Assembly (NCBI RefSeq): GCF_910591885.1
Contig: NW_025963609.1
Span: forward strand, 1-64,000
Reading direction: 5' to 3'
DNA: 64,000 nt
DNA from: Bombus terrestris
Lineage: Eukaryota; Arthropoda; Insecta; Hymenoptera; Apidae
The first letter of the stretch is position 1, and the number at the start of each line of letters is the position of its first letter. Below the pieces are notes generated by a model. That model was not told where the DNA came from. It was given only the letters and a program-made list of their open reading frames with translations, and ran no database searches. Both the position numbers and the translations under genes were made by a program. Shown piece after piece: positions 1 to 12,980 of this stretch.

Positions 1-161
1 ACAACGTGGGACAACGTGGGACAACGTGGGACAACGTGGGACATCGTGGGACAACGTGGGACAACGTGGGACAACGTGGGACAACGTGGGACACCGTGGG
101 ACAACGTGGGACAACGTGGGACAACGTGGGACAACGTGGGACAACGTGGGACAACGTGGGA
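1..161 (+). repeat. First register segment, nearly pure consensus
   Basis: Sixteen units, almost all A, with isolated variants (acatcgtggg at 41, acaccgtggg at 91). Units begin (from their C) at coordinates ending in 2. The segment stops at the 9-bp unit that starts at 162, after which the register moves back by one base. Confidence 0.9.
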
Positions 162-170
162 CACGAGGGA
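162..170 (+). repeat. Nine-base unit: register break 1
   Basis: The unit reads cacgaggga, one base shorter than the variant caacgaggga seen intact at 2321, 6031 and 8191. The simplest reading is a one-base deletion in that variant. It is one of only two places where the 10-bp register is lost. A sequencing or assembly slip cannot be excluded this close to the window edge. Confidence 0.85.
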
Positions 171-300
171 CATCGTGGGACAACGTGGGACAACGTGGGA
201 CAACGTGGGACACCGTTGGACACCGTTGGACACCGTTGGACACCGTTGGACATCGTTGGACACCGTGGGACAACGTGGGACAACGTGGGACAACGTGGGA

Positions 301-3300
301 AACCATGGAACAACGTGGGACAACGTGGGACACCGTTGGACATCGTTGGACATCGTTGGACAACGTGGGACAACGTGGGACAACGTGGGAAAACGTGGGA
401 CAACGTGGGACATCGTTGGACACCGTTGGACACCGTGGGACAACGTGGGACAACGTGGGACAACGTGGGACAACGTGGGACAACGTGGGACAACGTGGGA
501 CAACGTGGGACAACGTGGGACAACGTGGGACAACGTGGGACAACGTGGGACAACGTGGGACAACGTGGGACAACGTGGGACATCGTGGGACAACGTGGGA
601 CAACGTGGGACAACGTGGGACAACGTGGGACAACGTGGGACACCGTTGGACATCGTTGGACACCGTGGGACAACGTGGGACAACGTGGGACAACGTGGGA
701 CACCGTTGGACACCGTTGGACACCGTTGGACACCGTTGGACATCGTTGGACACCGTGGGACAACGTGGGACAACGTGGGACAACGTGGGAAACCATGGAA
801 CAACGTGGGACAACGTGGGACACCGTTGGACATCGTTGGACAACGTGGGACAACGTGGGACAACGTGGGACAACGTGGGACAACGTGGGACAACGTGGGA
901 CATCGTGGGACAACGTGGGACAACGTGGGACAACGTGGGACAACGTGGGACATCGTTGGACACCGTGGGACAACGTGGGACAACGTGGGACAACGTGGGA
1001 CAACGTGGGACAACGTGGGACATCGTGGGACAACGTGGGACAACGTGGGACAACGTGGGACAACGTGGGACTGCGTTGGACAACGTGGGACACCGTTGGA
1101 CATCGTTGGACACCGTGGGACAACGTGGGACAACGTGGGACCACGTGGGACAACGTGGGACAACGTGGGACAACGTGGCACAACGTGGGACAACGTGGGA
1201 CAACGTGGGACATCGTGGGACAACGTGGGACAACGTGGGACACCGTTGGACATAGTTGGACACCGTGGGACACCGTGGGACAACGTGGGACAACGTGGGA
1301 CAACGTGGGACAACGTGGGACAACGTGGGAAACCATGGAACAACGTGGGACAACGTGGGACACCGTTGGACATCGTTGGACAACGTGGGACAACGTGGGA
1401 CAACGTGGGACAACGTGGGACATCGTGGGACAACGTGGGACAACGTGGGACACCGTTGGACACCGTGGGACACCGTTGGACACCGTTGGACATCGTTGGA
1501 CACCGTGGGACAACGTGGGACAACGTGGGACAACGTGGGACAACGTGGGACAACGTGGGACAACGTGGGACAACGTGGGACAACGTGGGACAACGTGGGA
1601 CACCGTTGGACAACGTGGGACACCGTTGGACATCGTTGGACACCGTGGGACAACGTGGGACACCGTTGGACATCGTTGGACACCGTGGGACAACGTGGGA
1701 CAACGTGGGACAACGTGGGACAACGTGGGACAACGTGGGACATCGTGGGACAACGTGGGACAACGTGGGACAACGTGGGTCATCGTTGGACACCGTTGGA
1801 CACCGTGGGACAACGTGGGACAACGTGGGACAACGTGGGACAACGTGGGACAACGTGGGACAACGTGGGACAACGTGGGACAACGTGGGACAACGTGGGA
1901 CAACGTGGGACACCGTTGGACATCGTTGGACACCGTGGGACAACGTGGGACAACGTGGGACAACGTGGGAAACCATGGAACAACGTGGGACAACGTGGGA
2001 CACCGTTGGACATCGTTGGACAACGTGGGACAACGTGGGACAACGTGGGACAACGTGGGACAACGTGGGACAACGTGGGACAACGTGGGACACCGTTGGA
2101 CAACGTGGGACACCGTTGGACATCGTTGGACACCGTGGGACAACGTGGGACAACGTGGGACAACGTGGGACCACGTGGGACAACGTGGGACAACGTGGGA
2201 CAACGTGGGACACCGTTGGACATCGTTGGACACCGTGGGACACCGTGGGACAACGTGGGACAACGTGGGACAACGTGGGACAACGTGGGACAACGTGGGA
2301 AACCATGGAACAACGTGGGACAACGAGGGACACCGTTGGACATCGTTGGACAACGTGGGACAACGTGGGACCACGTGGGACAACGTGGGACAACGTGGGA
2401 CAACGTGGGACACCGTTGGACACCATGGGACACCGTTGGACACCGTTGGACATCGTTGGACACCGTGGGACAACGTGGGACAACGTGGGACAACGTGGGA
2501 CAACGTGGGACAACGTGGGACAACGTGGGACAACGTGGGACATCGTGGGACAACGTGGGACAACGTGGGACAACGTGGGACAACGTGGGACACCGTTGGA
2601 CAACGTGGGACACCGTTGGACATCGTTGGACACCGTGGGACAACGTGGGACAACGTGGGACAACGTGGGACAACGTGGGACAACGTGGGACACCGTTGGA
2701 CATCGTTGGACATCGTTGGACATCGTTGGACATCGTTGGACACCGTTGGACACCGTTGGACATCGTTGGACACCGTGGGACAACGTGGGACAACGTGGGA
2801 CAACGTGGGACACCGTTGGACACCGTGGGACACCGTTGGACACCGTTGGACATCGTTGGACACCGTGGGACAACGTGGGACAACGTGGGACAACGTGGGA
2901 CAACGTGGGACATCGTGGGACAACGTGGGACAACGTGGGACAACGTGGGACACCGTTGGACACCGTTGGACACCGTTGGACACCGTTGGACATCGTTGGA
3001 CACCGTGGGACAACGTGGGACAACGTGGGACAACGTGGGAAACCATGGAACAACGTGGGACAACGTGGGACACCGTTGGACATCGTTGGACATCGTTGGA
3101 CACCGTGGGACAACGTGGGACAACGTGGGACAACGTGGGACAACGTCGGACAACGTGGGACAACGTGGGACATCGTGGGACAACGTGGGACAACGTGGGA
3201 CAACGTGGGACAACGTGGGACAACGTGGGACACCGTTGGACACCGTGGGACACCGTTGGACACCGTTGGACATCGTTGGACACCGTGGGACAACGTGGGA

Positions 3301-3790
3301 CAACGTGGGACAACGTGGGACAACGTGGGACATCGTGGGACAACGTGGGACAACGTGGGACATCGTGGGACAACGTGGGACAACGTGGGACAACGTGGGA
3401 CAACGTGGGACATCGTGGGACAACGTGGGACAACGTGGGACATCGTGGGACAACGTGGGACAACGTGGGACAACGTGGGACAACGTGGGACATCGTGGGA
3501 CAACGTGGGACAACGTGGGACAACGTGGGACATCGTGGGACAACGTGGGACAACGTGGGACAACGTGGGACAACGTGGGACAACGTGGGACACCGTTGGA
3601 CACCGTTGGACACCGTTGGACACCGTTGGACATCGTTGGACACCGTGGGACAACGTGGGACAACGTGGGACAACGTGGGAAACCATGGAACAACGTGGGA
3701 CAACGTGGGACACCGTTGGACATCGTTTGACATCGTTGGACACCGTGGGACAACGTGGGACAACGTGGGACAACGTGGGACAACGTCGGA
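301..3790 (+). repeat. 3.49-kb direct duplication, copy 1
   Basis: This block matches 6171-9660 unit for unit at a constant offset of 5,870 bp. It shares rare markers: ccacgtggga at 1141, 2171 and 2371, caacgaggga at 2321, caccatggga at 2421, catagttgga at 1251 and R at 3781. By eye about eight units differ: 301, 361, 1071, 1771, 2541, 2701, 2901 and 3721. That is roughly 99.7-99.8% identity. Beyond 3790 the two copies diverge because the following A runs differ in length and content. Private changes here include catcgtttga at 3721 and a final t in the unit ending at 1780. Confidence 0.88.
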
Positions 3791-6170
3791 CAACGTGGGA
3801 CAACGTGGGACAACGTGGGACAACGTGGGACAACGTGGGACAACGTGGGACAACGTGGGACAACGTGGGACAACGTGGGACAACGTGGGACAACGTGGGA
3901 CAACGTGGGACAACGTGGGACAACGTGGGACATCGTTGGACACCGTTGGACAACGTGGGACAACGTGGGACAACGTGGGACAACGTGGGACAACGTGGGA
4001 CAACGTGGGACAACGTGGGACAACGTGGGACAACGTGGGACAACGTGGGACAACGTGGGACAACGTGGGACAACGTGGGACACCGTTGGACATCGTTGGA
4101 CAACGTGGGACAACGTGGGACAACGTGGGACAACGTGGGACAACGTGGGACACCGTTGGACACCGTTGGACATCGTTGGACACCGTGGGACAACGTGGGA
4201 CAACGTGGGACAACGTGGGACAACGTGGGACAACGTGGGACAACGTGGGACAACGTGGGACAACGTGGGACAACGTGGGACAACGTGGGACAACGTGGGA
4301 CAACGTGGGACATCGTGGGACAACGTGGGACAACGTGGGACAACGTGGGACAACGTGGGACATCGTGGGACAACGTGGGACAACGTGGGACAACGTGGGA
4401 CATCGTGGGACAACGTGGGACAACGTGGGACAACGTGGGACAACGTGGGACAACGTGGGACAACGTGGGACAACGTGGGACATCGTGGGACAACGTGGGA
4501 CAACGTGGGACAACGTGGGACATCGTGGGACAACGTGGGACAACGTGGGACAACGTGGGACAACGTGGGACAACGTGGGACACCGTTGGACACCGTTGGA
4601 CACCGTTGGACACCGTTGGACATCGTTGGACACCGTGGGACAACGTGGGACAACGTGGGACAACGTGGGAAACCATGGAACAACGTGGGACAACGTGGGA
4701 CACCGTTGGACATCGTTGGACATCGTTGGACACCGTGGGACAACGTGGGACAACGTGGGACAACGTGGGACAACGTCGGACAACGTGGGACAACGTGGGA
4801 CATCGTGGGACAACGTGGGACAACGTGGGACAACGTGGGACAACGTGGGACAACGTGGGACACCGTTGGACACCGTGGGACACCGTTGGACATCGTTGGA
4901 CACCGTGGGACAACGTGGGACAACGTGGGACAACGTGGGACAACGTGGGACAACGTGGGACAACGTGGGACAACGTGGGACAACGTGGGACAACGTGGGA
5001 CAACGTGGGACAACGTGGGACAACGTGGGACAACGTGGGACAACGTGGGACAACGTGGGACAACGTGGGACACCGTTGGACACCGTGGGACACCGTTGGA
5101 CACCGTTGGACATCGTTGGACATCGTTGGACATCGTTGGACATCGTTGGACACCGTTGGACACCGTTGGACACCGTTGGACATCGTTGGACACCGTGGGA
5201 CAACGTGGGACAACGTGGGACAACGTGGGACAACGTGGGACAACGTGGGACACCGTTGGACACCGTGGGACACCGTTGGACACCGTTGGACATCGTTGGA
5301 CACCGTGGGACAACGTGGGACAACGTGGGACAACGTGGGACAACGTGGGACATCGTGGGACACCGTTGGACACCGTGGGACACCGTTGGACACCGTGGGA
5401 CATCGTTGGACACCGTGGGACAACGTGGGACAACGTGGGACAACGTGGGACAACGTGGGACATCGTGGGACAACGTGGGACAACGTGGGACAACGTGGGA
5501 CAACGTGGGACATCGTGGGACAACGTGGGACAACGTGGGACAACGTGGGACATCGTGGGACAACGTGGGACAACGTAGGACATCGTGGGACAACGTGGGA
5601 CAACGTGGGACACCGTTGGACACCGTTGGACACCGTTGGACACCGTTGGACATCGTTGGACACCGTGGGACAACGTGGGACAACGTGGGACAACGTGGGA
5701 AACCATGGAACAACGTGGGACAACGTGGGACACCGTTGGACATCGTTGGACATCGTTGGACACCGTGGGACAACGTGGGACAACGTGGGACAACGTGGGA
5801 CAACGTCGGACAACGTGGGACAACGTGGGACAACGTGGGACAACGTGGGACAACGTGGGACAACGTGGGACAACGTGGGACAACGTGGGACAACGTGGGA
5901 CAACGTGGGACATCGTGGGACAACGTGGGACAACGTGGGACAACGTGGGACAACGTGGGACACCGTGGGACAACGTGGGACAACGTGGGACAACGTGGGA
6001 CAACGTGGGACAACGTGGGACAACGTGGGACAACGAGGGACATCGTGGGACAACGTGGGACAACGTGGGACAACGTGGGACACCGTTGGACACCGTTGGA
6101 CACCGTTGGACACCGTTGGACATCGTTGGACACCGTGGGACAACGTGGGACAACGTGGGACAACGTGGGA
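3791..6170 (+). repeat. Decamer array between the two 3.49-kb copies
   Basis: This stretch holds long A runs (for example 14 units at 3791-3930 and 16 at 4911-5070), F units at 4671 and 5701, and R units at 4771 and 5801. A caacgtagga unit at 5571 makes a stop in one forward frame. The part 5071-5810 has a near-identical relative at 37481-38220. I see nothing here other than decamer units. Confidence 0.85.
5071..5810 (+). repeat. 0.74-kb block, copy 1 (partner at 37481)
   Basis: The block matches 37481-38220 at offset 32,410. Both contain a B-D-B-B phrase followed by four C units, an E-B-D-B stretch, the rare caacgtagga unit (5571 and 37981), F (5701 and 38111) and R (5801 and 38211). One clear difference is D at 5391 where the partner has B. 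Flanking A runs differ in length (16 units before this copy, 9 before the other), which sets the boundaries. Confidence 0.78.
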
Positions 6171-9100
6171 CACCATGGAACAACGTGGGACAACGTGGGA
6201 CACCGTTGGACATCGTTGGACATCGTTGGACACCGTGGGACAACGTGGGACAACGTGGGAAAACGTGGGACAACGTGGGACATCGTTGGACACCGTTGGA
6301 CACCGTGGGACAACGTGGGACAACGTGGGACAACGTGGGACAACGTGGGACAACGTGGGACAACGTGGGACAACGTGGGACAACGTGGGACAACGTGGGA
6401 CAACGTGGGACAACGTGGGACAACGTGGGACAACGTGGGACAACGTGGGACATCGTGGGACAACGTGGGACAACGTGGGACAACGTGGGACAACGTGGGA
6501 CAACGTGGGACACCGTTGGACATCGTTGGACACCGTGGGACAACGTGGGACAACGTGGGACAACGTGGGACACCGTTGGACACCGTTGGACACCGTTGGA
6601 CACCGTTGGACATCGTTGGACACCGTGGGACAACGTGGGACAACGTGGGACAACGTGGGAAACCATGGAACAACGTGGGACAACGTGGGACACCGTTGGA
6701 CATCGTTGGACAACGTGGGACAACGTGGGACAACGTGGGACAACGTGGGACAACGTGGGACAACGTGGGACATCGTGGGACAACGTGGGACAACGTGGGA
6801 CAACGTGGGACAACGTGGGACATCGTTGGACACCGTGGGACAACGTGGGACAACGTGGGACAACGTGGGACAACGTGGGACAACGTGGGACATCGTGGGA
6901 CAACGTGGGACAACGTGGGACAACGTGGGACAACGTGGGACTCCGTTGGACAACGTGGGACACCGTTGGACATCGTTGGACACCGTGGGACAACGTGGGA
7001 CAACGTGGGACCACGTGGGACAACGTGGGACAACGTGGGACAACGTGGCACAACGTGGGACAACGTGGGACAACGTGGGACATCGTGGGACAACGTGGGA
7101 CAACGTGGGACACCGTTGGACATAGTTGGACACCGTGGGACACCGTGGGACAACGTGGGACAACGTGGGACAACGTGGGACAACGTGGGACAACGTGGGA
7201 AACCATGGAACAACGTGGGACAACGTGGGACACCGTTGGACATCGTTGGACAACGTGGGACAACGTGGGACAACGTGGGACAACGTGGGACATCGTGGGA
7301 CAACGTGGGACAACGTGGGACACCGTTGGACACCGTGGGACACCGTTGGACACCGTTGGACATCGTTGGACACCGTGGGACAACGTGGGACAACGTGGGA
7401 CAACGTGGGACAACGTGGGACAACGTGGGACAACGTGGGACAACGTGGGACAACGTGGGACAACGTGGGACACCGTTGGACAACGTGGGACACCGTTGGA
7501 CATCGTTGGACACCGTGGGACAACGTGGGACACCGTTGGACATCGTTGGACACCGTGGGACAACGTGGGACAACGTGGGACAACGTGGGACAACGTGGGA
7601 CAACGTGGGACATCGTGGGACAACGTGGGACAACGTGGGACAACGTGGGACATCGTTGGACACCGTTGGACACCGTGGGACAACGTGGGACAACGTGGGA
7701 CAACGTGGGACAACGTGGGACAACGTGGGACAACGTGGGACAACGTGGGACAACGTGGGACAACGTGGGACAACGTGGGACACCGTTGGACATCGTTGGA
7801 CACCGTGGGACAACGTGGGACAACGTGGGACAACGTGGGAAACCATGGAACAACGTGGGACAACGTGGGACACCGTTGGACATCGTTGGACAACGTGGGA
7901 CAACGTGGGACAACGTGGGACAACGTGGGACAACGTGGGACAACGTGGGACAACGTGGGACACCGTTGGACAACGTGGGACACCGTTGGACATCGTTGGA
8001 CACCGTGGGACAACGTGGGACAACGTGGGACAACGTGGGACCACGTGGGACAACGTGGGACAACGTGGGACAACGTGGGACACCGTTGGACATCGTTGGA
8101 CACCGTGGGACACCGTGGGACAACGTGGGACAACGTGGGACAACGTGGGACAACGTGGGACAACGTGGGAAACCATGGAACAACGTGGGACAACGAGGGA
8201 CACCGTTGGACATCGTTGGACAACGTGGGACAACGTGGGACCACGTGGGACAACGTGGGACAACGTGGGACAACGTGGGACACCGTTGGACACCATGGGA
8301 CACCGTTGGACACCGTTGGACATCGTTGGACACCGTGGGACAACGTGGGACAACGTGGGACAACGTGGGACAACGTGGGACAACGTGGGACAACGTGGGA
8401 CAACGTGGGACAACGTGGGACAACGTGGGACAACGTGGGACAACGTGGGACAACGTGGGACACCGTTGGACAACGTGGGACACCGTTGGACATCGTTGGA
8501 CACCGTGGGACAACGTGGGACAACGTGGGACAACGTGGGACAACGTGGGACAACGTGGGACACCGTTGGACAACGTTGGACATCGTTGGACATCGTTGGA
8601 CATCGTTGGACACCGTTGGACACCGTTGGACATCGTTGGACACCGTGGGACAACGTGGGACAACGTGGGACAACGTGGGACACCGTTGGACACCGTGGGA
8701 CACCGTTGGACACCGTTGGACATCGTTGGACACCGTGGGACAACGTGGGACAACGTGGGACAACGTGGGAGAACGTGGGACATCGTGGGACAACGTGGGA
8801 CAACGTGGGACAACGTGGGACACCGTTGGACACCGTTGGACACCGTTGGACACCGTTGGACATCGTTGGACACCGTGGGACAACGTGGGACAACGTGGGA
8901 CAACGTGGGAAACCATGGAACAACGTGGGACAACGTGGGACACCGTTGGACATCGTTGGACATCGTTGGACACCGTGGGACAACGTGGGACAACGTGGGA
9001 CAACGTGGGACAACGTCGGACAACGTGGGACAACGTGGGACATCGTGGGACAACGTGGGACAACGTGGGACAACGTGGGACAACGTGGGACAACGTGGGA

Positions 9101-9660
9101 CACCGTTGGACACCGTGGGACACCGTTGGACACCGTTGGACATCGTTGGACACCGTGGGACAACGTGGGACAACGTGGGACAACGTGGGACAACGTGGGA
9201 CATCGTGGGACAACGTGGGACAACGTGGGACATCGTGGGACAACGTGGGACAACGTGGGACAACGTGGGACAACGTGGGACATCGTGGGACAACGTGGGA
9301 CAACGTGGGACATCGTGGGACAACGTGGGACAACGTGGGACAACGTGGGACAACGTGGGACATCGTGGGACAACGTGGGACAACGTGGGACAACGTGGGA
9401 CATCGTGGGACAACGTGGGACAACGTGGGACAACGTGGGACAACGTGGGACAACGTGGGACACCGTTGGACACCGTTGGACACCGTTGGACACCGTTGGA
9501 CATCGTTGGACACCGTGGGACAACGTGGGACAACGTGGGACAACGTGGGAAACCATGGAACAACGTGGGACAACGTGGGACACCGTTGGACATCGTTGGA
9601 CATCGTTGGACACCGTGGGACAACGTGGGACAACGTGGGACAACGTGGGACAACGTCGGA
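6171..9660 (+). repeat. 3.49-kb direct duplication, copy 2
   Basis: Partner of 301-3790 at offset 5,870. It keeps all the shared markers: ccacgtggga at 7011, 8041 and 8241, caacgaggga at 8191, caccatggga at 8291, catagttgga at 7121, R at 9651. Private changes are caccatggaa at 6171 (where copy 1 has the full F unit), D at 6231, ctccgttgga at 6941, caacgttgga at 8571 and gaacgtggga at 8771. No unit was gained or lost across the whole 3.49 kb, which marks a recent event. Confidence 0.88.
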
Positions 9661-12310
9661 CAACGTGGGACAACGTGGGACAACGTGGGACAACGTGGGA
9701 CAACGTGGGACAACGTGGGACAACGTGGGACAACGTGGGACAACGTGGGACAACGTGGGACATCGTGGGACAACGTGGGACAACGTGGGACAACGTGGGA
9801 CAACGTGGGACATCGTTGGACACCGTTGGACACCGTGGGACAACGTGGGACAACGTGGGACAACGTGGGACAACGTGGGACAACGTGGGACAACGTGGGA
9901 CAACGTGGGACAACGTGGGACAACGTGGGACAACGTGGGACAACGTGGGACAACGTGGGACACCGTTGGACATCGTTGGACAACGTGGGACAACGTGGGA
10001 CAACGTGGGACAACGTGGGACAACGTGGGACACCGTTGGACACCGTTGGACATCGTTGGACACCGTGGGACAACGTGGGACAACGTGGGACAACGTGGGA
10101 CAACGTGGGACAACGTGGGACAACGTGGGACAACGTGGGACAACGTGGGACAACGTGGGACAACGTGGGACATCGTGGGACAACGTGGGACAACGTGGGA
10201 CAACGTGGGACAACGTGGGACATCGTGGGACAACGTGGGACAACGTGGGACAACGTGGGACAACGTGGGACATCGTGGGACAACGTGGGACAACGTGGGA
10301 CAACGTGGGACACCGTTGGACACCGTTGGACACCGTTGGACACCGTTGGACATCGTTGGACACCGTGGGACAACGTGGGACAACGTGGGACAACGTGGGA
10401 AACCATGGAACAACGTGGGACAACGTGGGACACCGTTGGACATCGTTGGACATCGTTGGACACCGTGGGACAACGTGGGAAAACGTGGGACAACGTGGGA
10501 CACCGTTGGACATCGCTGGACACCGTTGGACATCGTTGGACACCGTGGGACAACGTGGGACAACGTGGGACAACGTGGGACAACGTGGGACAACGTGGGA
10601 CAACGTGGGACAACGTGGGACAACGTGGGACAACGTGGGACAACGTGGGACAACGTGGGACTACGTGGGACATCGTGGGACAACGTGGGACAACGTGGGA
10701 CAACGTGGGACAACGTGGGACATCGTTGGACACCGTTGGACACCGTGGGACAACGTGGGACAACGTGGGACAACGTGGGACAACGTGGGACAACGTGGGA
10801 CAACGTGGGACAACGTGGGACAACGTGGGACAACGTGGGACAACGTGGGACAACGTGGGACAACGTGGGACAACGTGGGACAACGTGGGACAACGTGGGA
10901 CAACGTGGGATAACGTGGGACAACGTGGGACAACGTGGGACATCGTGGGACAACGTGGGACTACGTGGGACAACGTGGGACAACGTGGGACAACGTGGGA
11001 CACCGTTGGACATCGTTGGACACCGTGGGACAACGTGGGACAACGTGGGACAACGTGGGACACCGTTGGACACCGTGGGACAACGTGGGACAACGTGGGA
11101 CATCGTGGGACAACGTGGGACAACGTGGGACAACGTGGGACACCGTTGGACAACGTGGGACACCGTTGGACATCGTTGGACACCGTGGGACAACGTGGGA
11201 CAACGTGGGACCACGTGGGACAACGTGGGACAACGTGGGACAACGTGGGACAACGTGGGACAACGTGGGACATCGTGGGACAACGTGGGACAACGTGGGA
11301 CAACGTGGGACATCGTGGGACAACGTGGGACTACGTGGGACAACGTGGGACAACGTGGGACAACGTGGGACACCGTTGGACATCGTTGGACACCGTGGGA
11401 CATCGTGGGACAACGTGGGACTACGTGGGACAACGTGGGACAACGTGGGACAACGTGGGACACCGTTGGACATCGTTGGACACCGTGGGACAACGTGGGA
11501 CAACGTGGGACAACGTGGGACACCGTTGGACACCGTGGGACACCGTGGGACAACGTGGGACAACGTGGGACAACGTGGGACAACGTGGGACAACGTGGGA
11601 CAACGTGGGACAACGTGGGACAACGTGGGACAACGTGGGACAACGTGGGACAACGTGGGACAACGTGGGACAACGTGGGACAACGTGGGACAACGTGGGA
11701 CAACGTGGGACAACGTGGGACAACGTGGGACATCGTGGGACAACGTGGGACAACGTGGGACAACGTGGGACAACGTGGGACAACGTGGGACACCGTTTTA
11801 CACCGTTGGACACCGTTGGACACCGTTGGACATCGTTGGACACCGTGGGACAACGTGGGACAACGTGGGACAACGTGGGAAACCATGGAACAACGTGGGA
11901 CAACGTGGGACACCGTTGGACATCGTTGGACATCGTTGGACACCGTGGGACAACGTGGGACAACGTGGGAAAACGTGGGACAACGTGGGACACCGTTGGA
12001 CATCGCTGGACACCGTTGGACATCGTTGGACACCGTTGGACATCGTTGGACACCGTGGGACAACGTGGGACAACGTGGGACAACGTGGGACAACGTGGGA
12101 CATCGTGGGACAACGTGGGACAACGTGGGACAACGTGGGACAACGTGGGACAACGTGGGACAACGTGGGACACCGTTGGACACCGTGGGACACCGTTGGA
12201 CACCGTGGGACACCGTTGGACACCGTTGGACATCGTTGGACACCGTGGGACAACGTGGGACAACGTGGGACAACGTGGGACAACGTGGGACAACGTGGGA
12301 CAACGTGGGA
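9661..12310 (+). repeat. Decamer array with ctacgtggga and Q variants
   Basis: This stretch carries the first G-A-B-Q signature (G at 10481, Q at 10511). It also holds four ctacgtggga units (10661, 10961, 11331, 11421) that create stops in reverse frames, taacgtggga at 10911, H at 11211, an 18-unit A run at 11551-11730, and caccgtttta at 11791. The last is the most divergent unit I noticed in this part. No unique sequence is present. Confidence 0.85.
11551..11730 (+). repeat. Pure run of 18 consensus units
   Basis: Eighteen consecutive A units without a substitution, bounded by D-D upstream and E at 11731. Every unit contributes a GGG separated by seven bases, so the run fits the usual G-quadruplex pattern continuously on this strand. 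Confidence 0.88.
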
Positions 12311-12780
12311 CACCGTTGGACATCGTTGGACATCGTTGGACATCGTTGGACATCGTGGGACACCGTTGGACATCGTTGGACATCGTTGGACACCGTTGGA
12401 CACCGTTGGACAACGTGGGACATCGTGGGACAACGTGGGACAACGTGGGACAACGTGGGACAACGTGGGACACCGTTGGACACCGTGGGACACCGTTGGA
12501 CACCGTTGGACACCGTTGGACATCGTTGGACATCGTTGGACACCGTGGGACACCGTTGGACACCGTTGGACACCGTTGGACATCGTTGGACATCGTTGGA
12601 CATCGTGGGACACCGTTGGACATCGTTGGACATCGTTGGACACCGTTGGACATCGTTGGACACCGTTGGACATCGTTGGACATCGTTGGACATCGTGGGA
12701 CACCGTTGGACATCGTTGGACATCGTTGGACACCGTGGGACAACGTGGGACAACGTGGGACAACGTGGGAAACCATGGAA
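12311..12780 (+). repeat. 470-bp B/C-rich block, copy 1
   Basis: The block is dominated by B and C units (TTGG instead of TGGG) with punctuating E units, and ends in D-A-A-A-F. The unit order is the same at 25051-25520 (offset 12,740) and 28131-28600 (offset 15,820). Shortened relatives occur at 44771-45110, 50201 and 60050. Because B and C lack GGG, the block locally interrupts the G-run pattern of the array. Confidence 0.85.
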
Positions 12781-12980
12781 CAACGTGGGACAACGTGGGA
12801 CACCGTTGGACATCGTTGGACAACGTGGGACAACGTGGGACAACGTGGGACATCGTTGGACACCGTGGGACAACGTGGGACAACGTGGGACAACGTGGGA
12901 CATCGTGGGACAACGTGGGACAACGTGGGACAACGTGGGACAACGTGGGACAACGTGGGACAACGTGGGACAACGTGGGA

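Noticed and set aside
301..310. F unit as a functional start codon and NcoI-type palindrome of a real gene
   Set aside because: The same CCATGG unit recurs about a hundred times in identical repeat context. It is a satellite variant, not a gene start.
2701..2740. CENP-B box candidate in C units (ATCGTTGGA resembles the first half of the box)
   Set aside because: The required second half with CGGG is not at the right distance in C-C, C-B or C-D junctions, and position 1 of the core is A rather than T. Centromere identity cannot be claimed from this.
10651..10670. Hairpin terminators or inverted repeats around ctacgtggga and H units
   Set aside because: The only palindromes are short (CCACGTGG, CCATGG). 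No stem-loop with a T tract or any longer inverted repeat was found.
11791..11800. caccgtttta as the edge of unique DNA or a target-site duplication
   Set aside because: It is one 10-base unit with two changes relative to B. The array resumes immediately in register on both sides.
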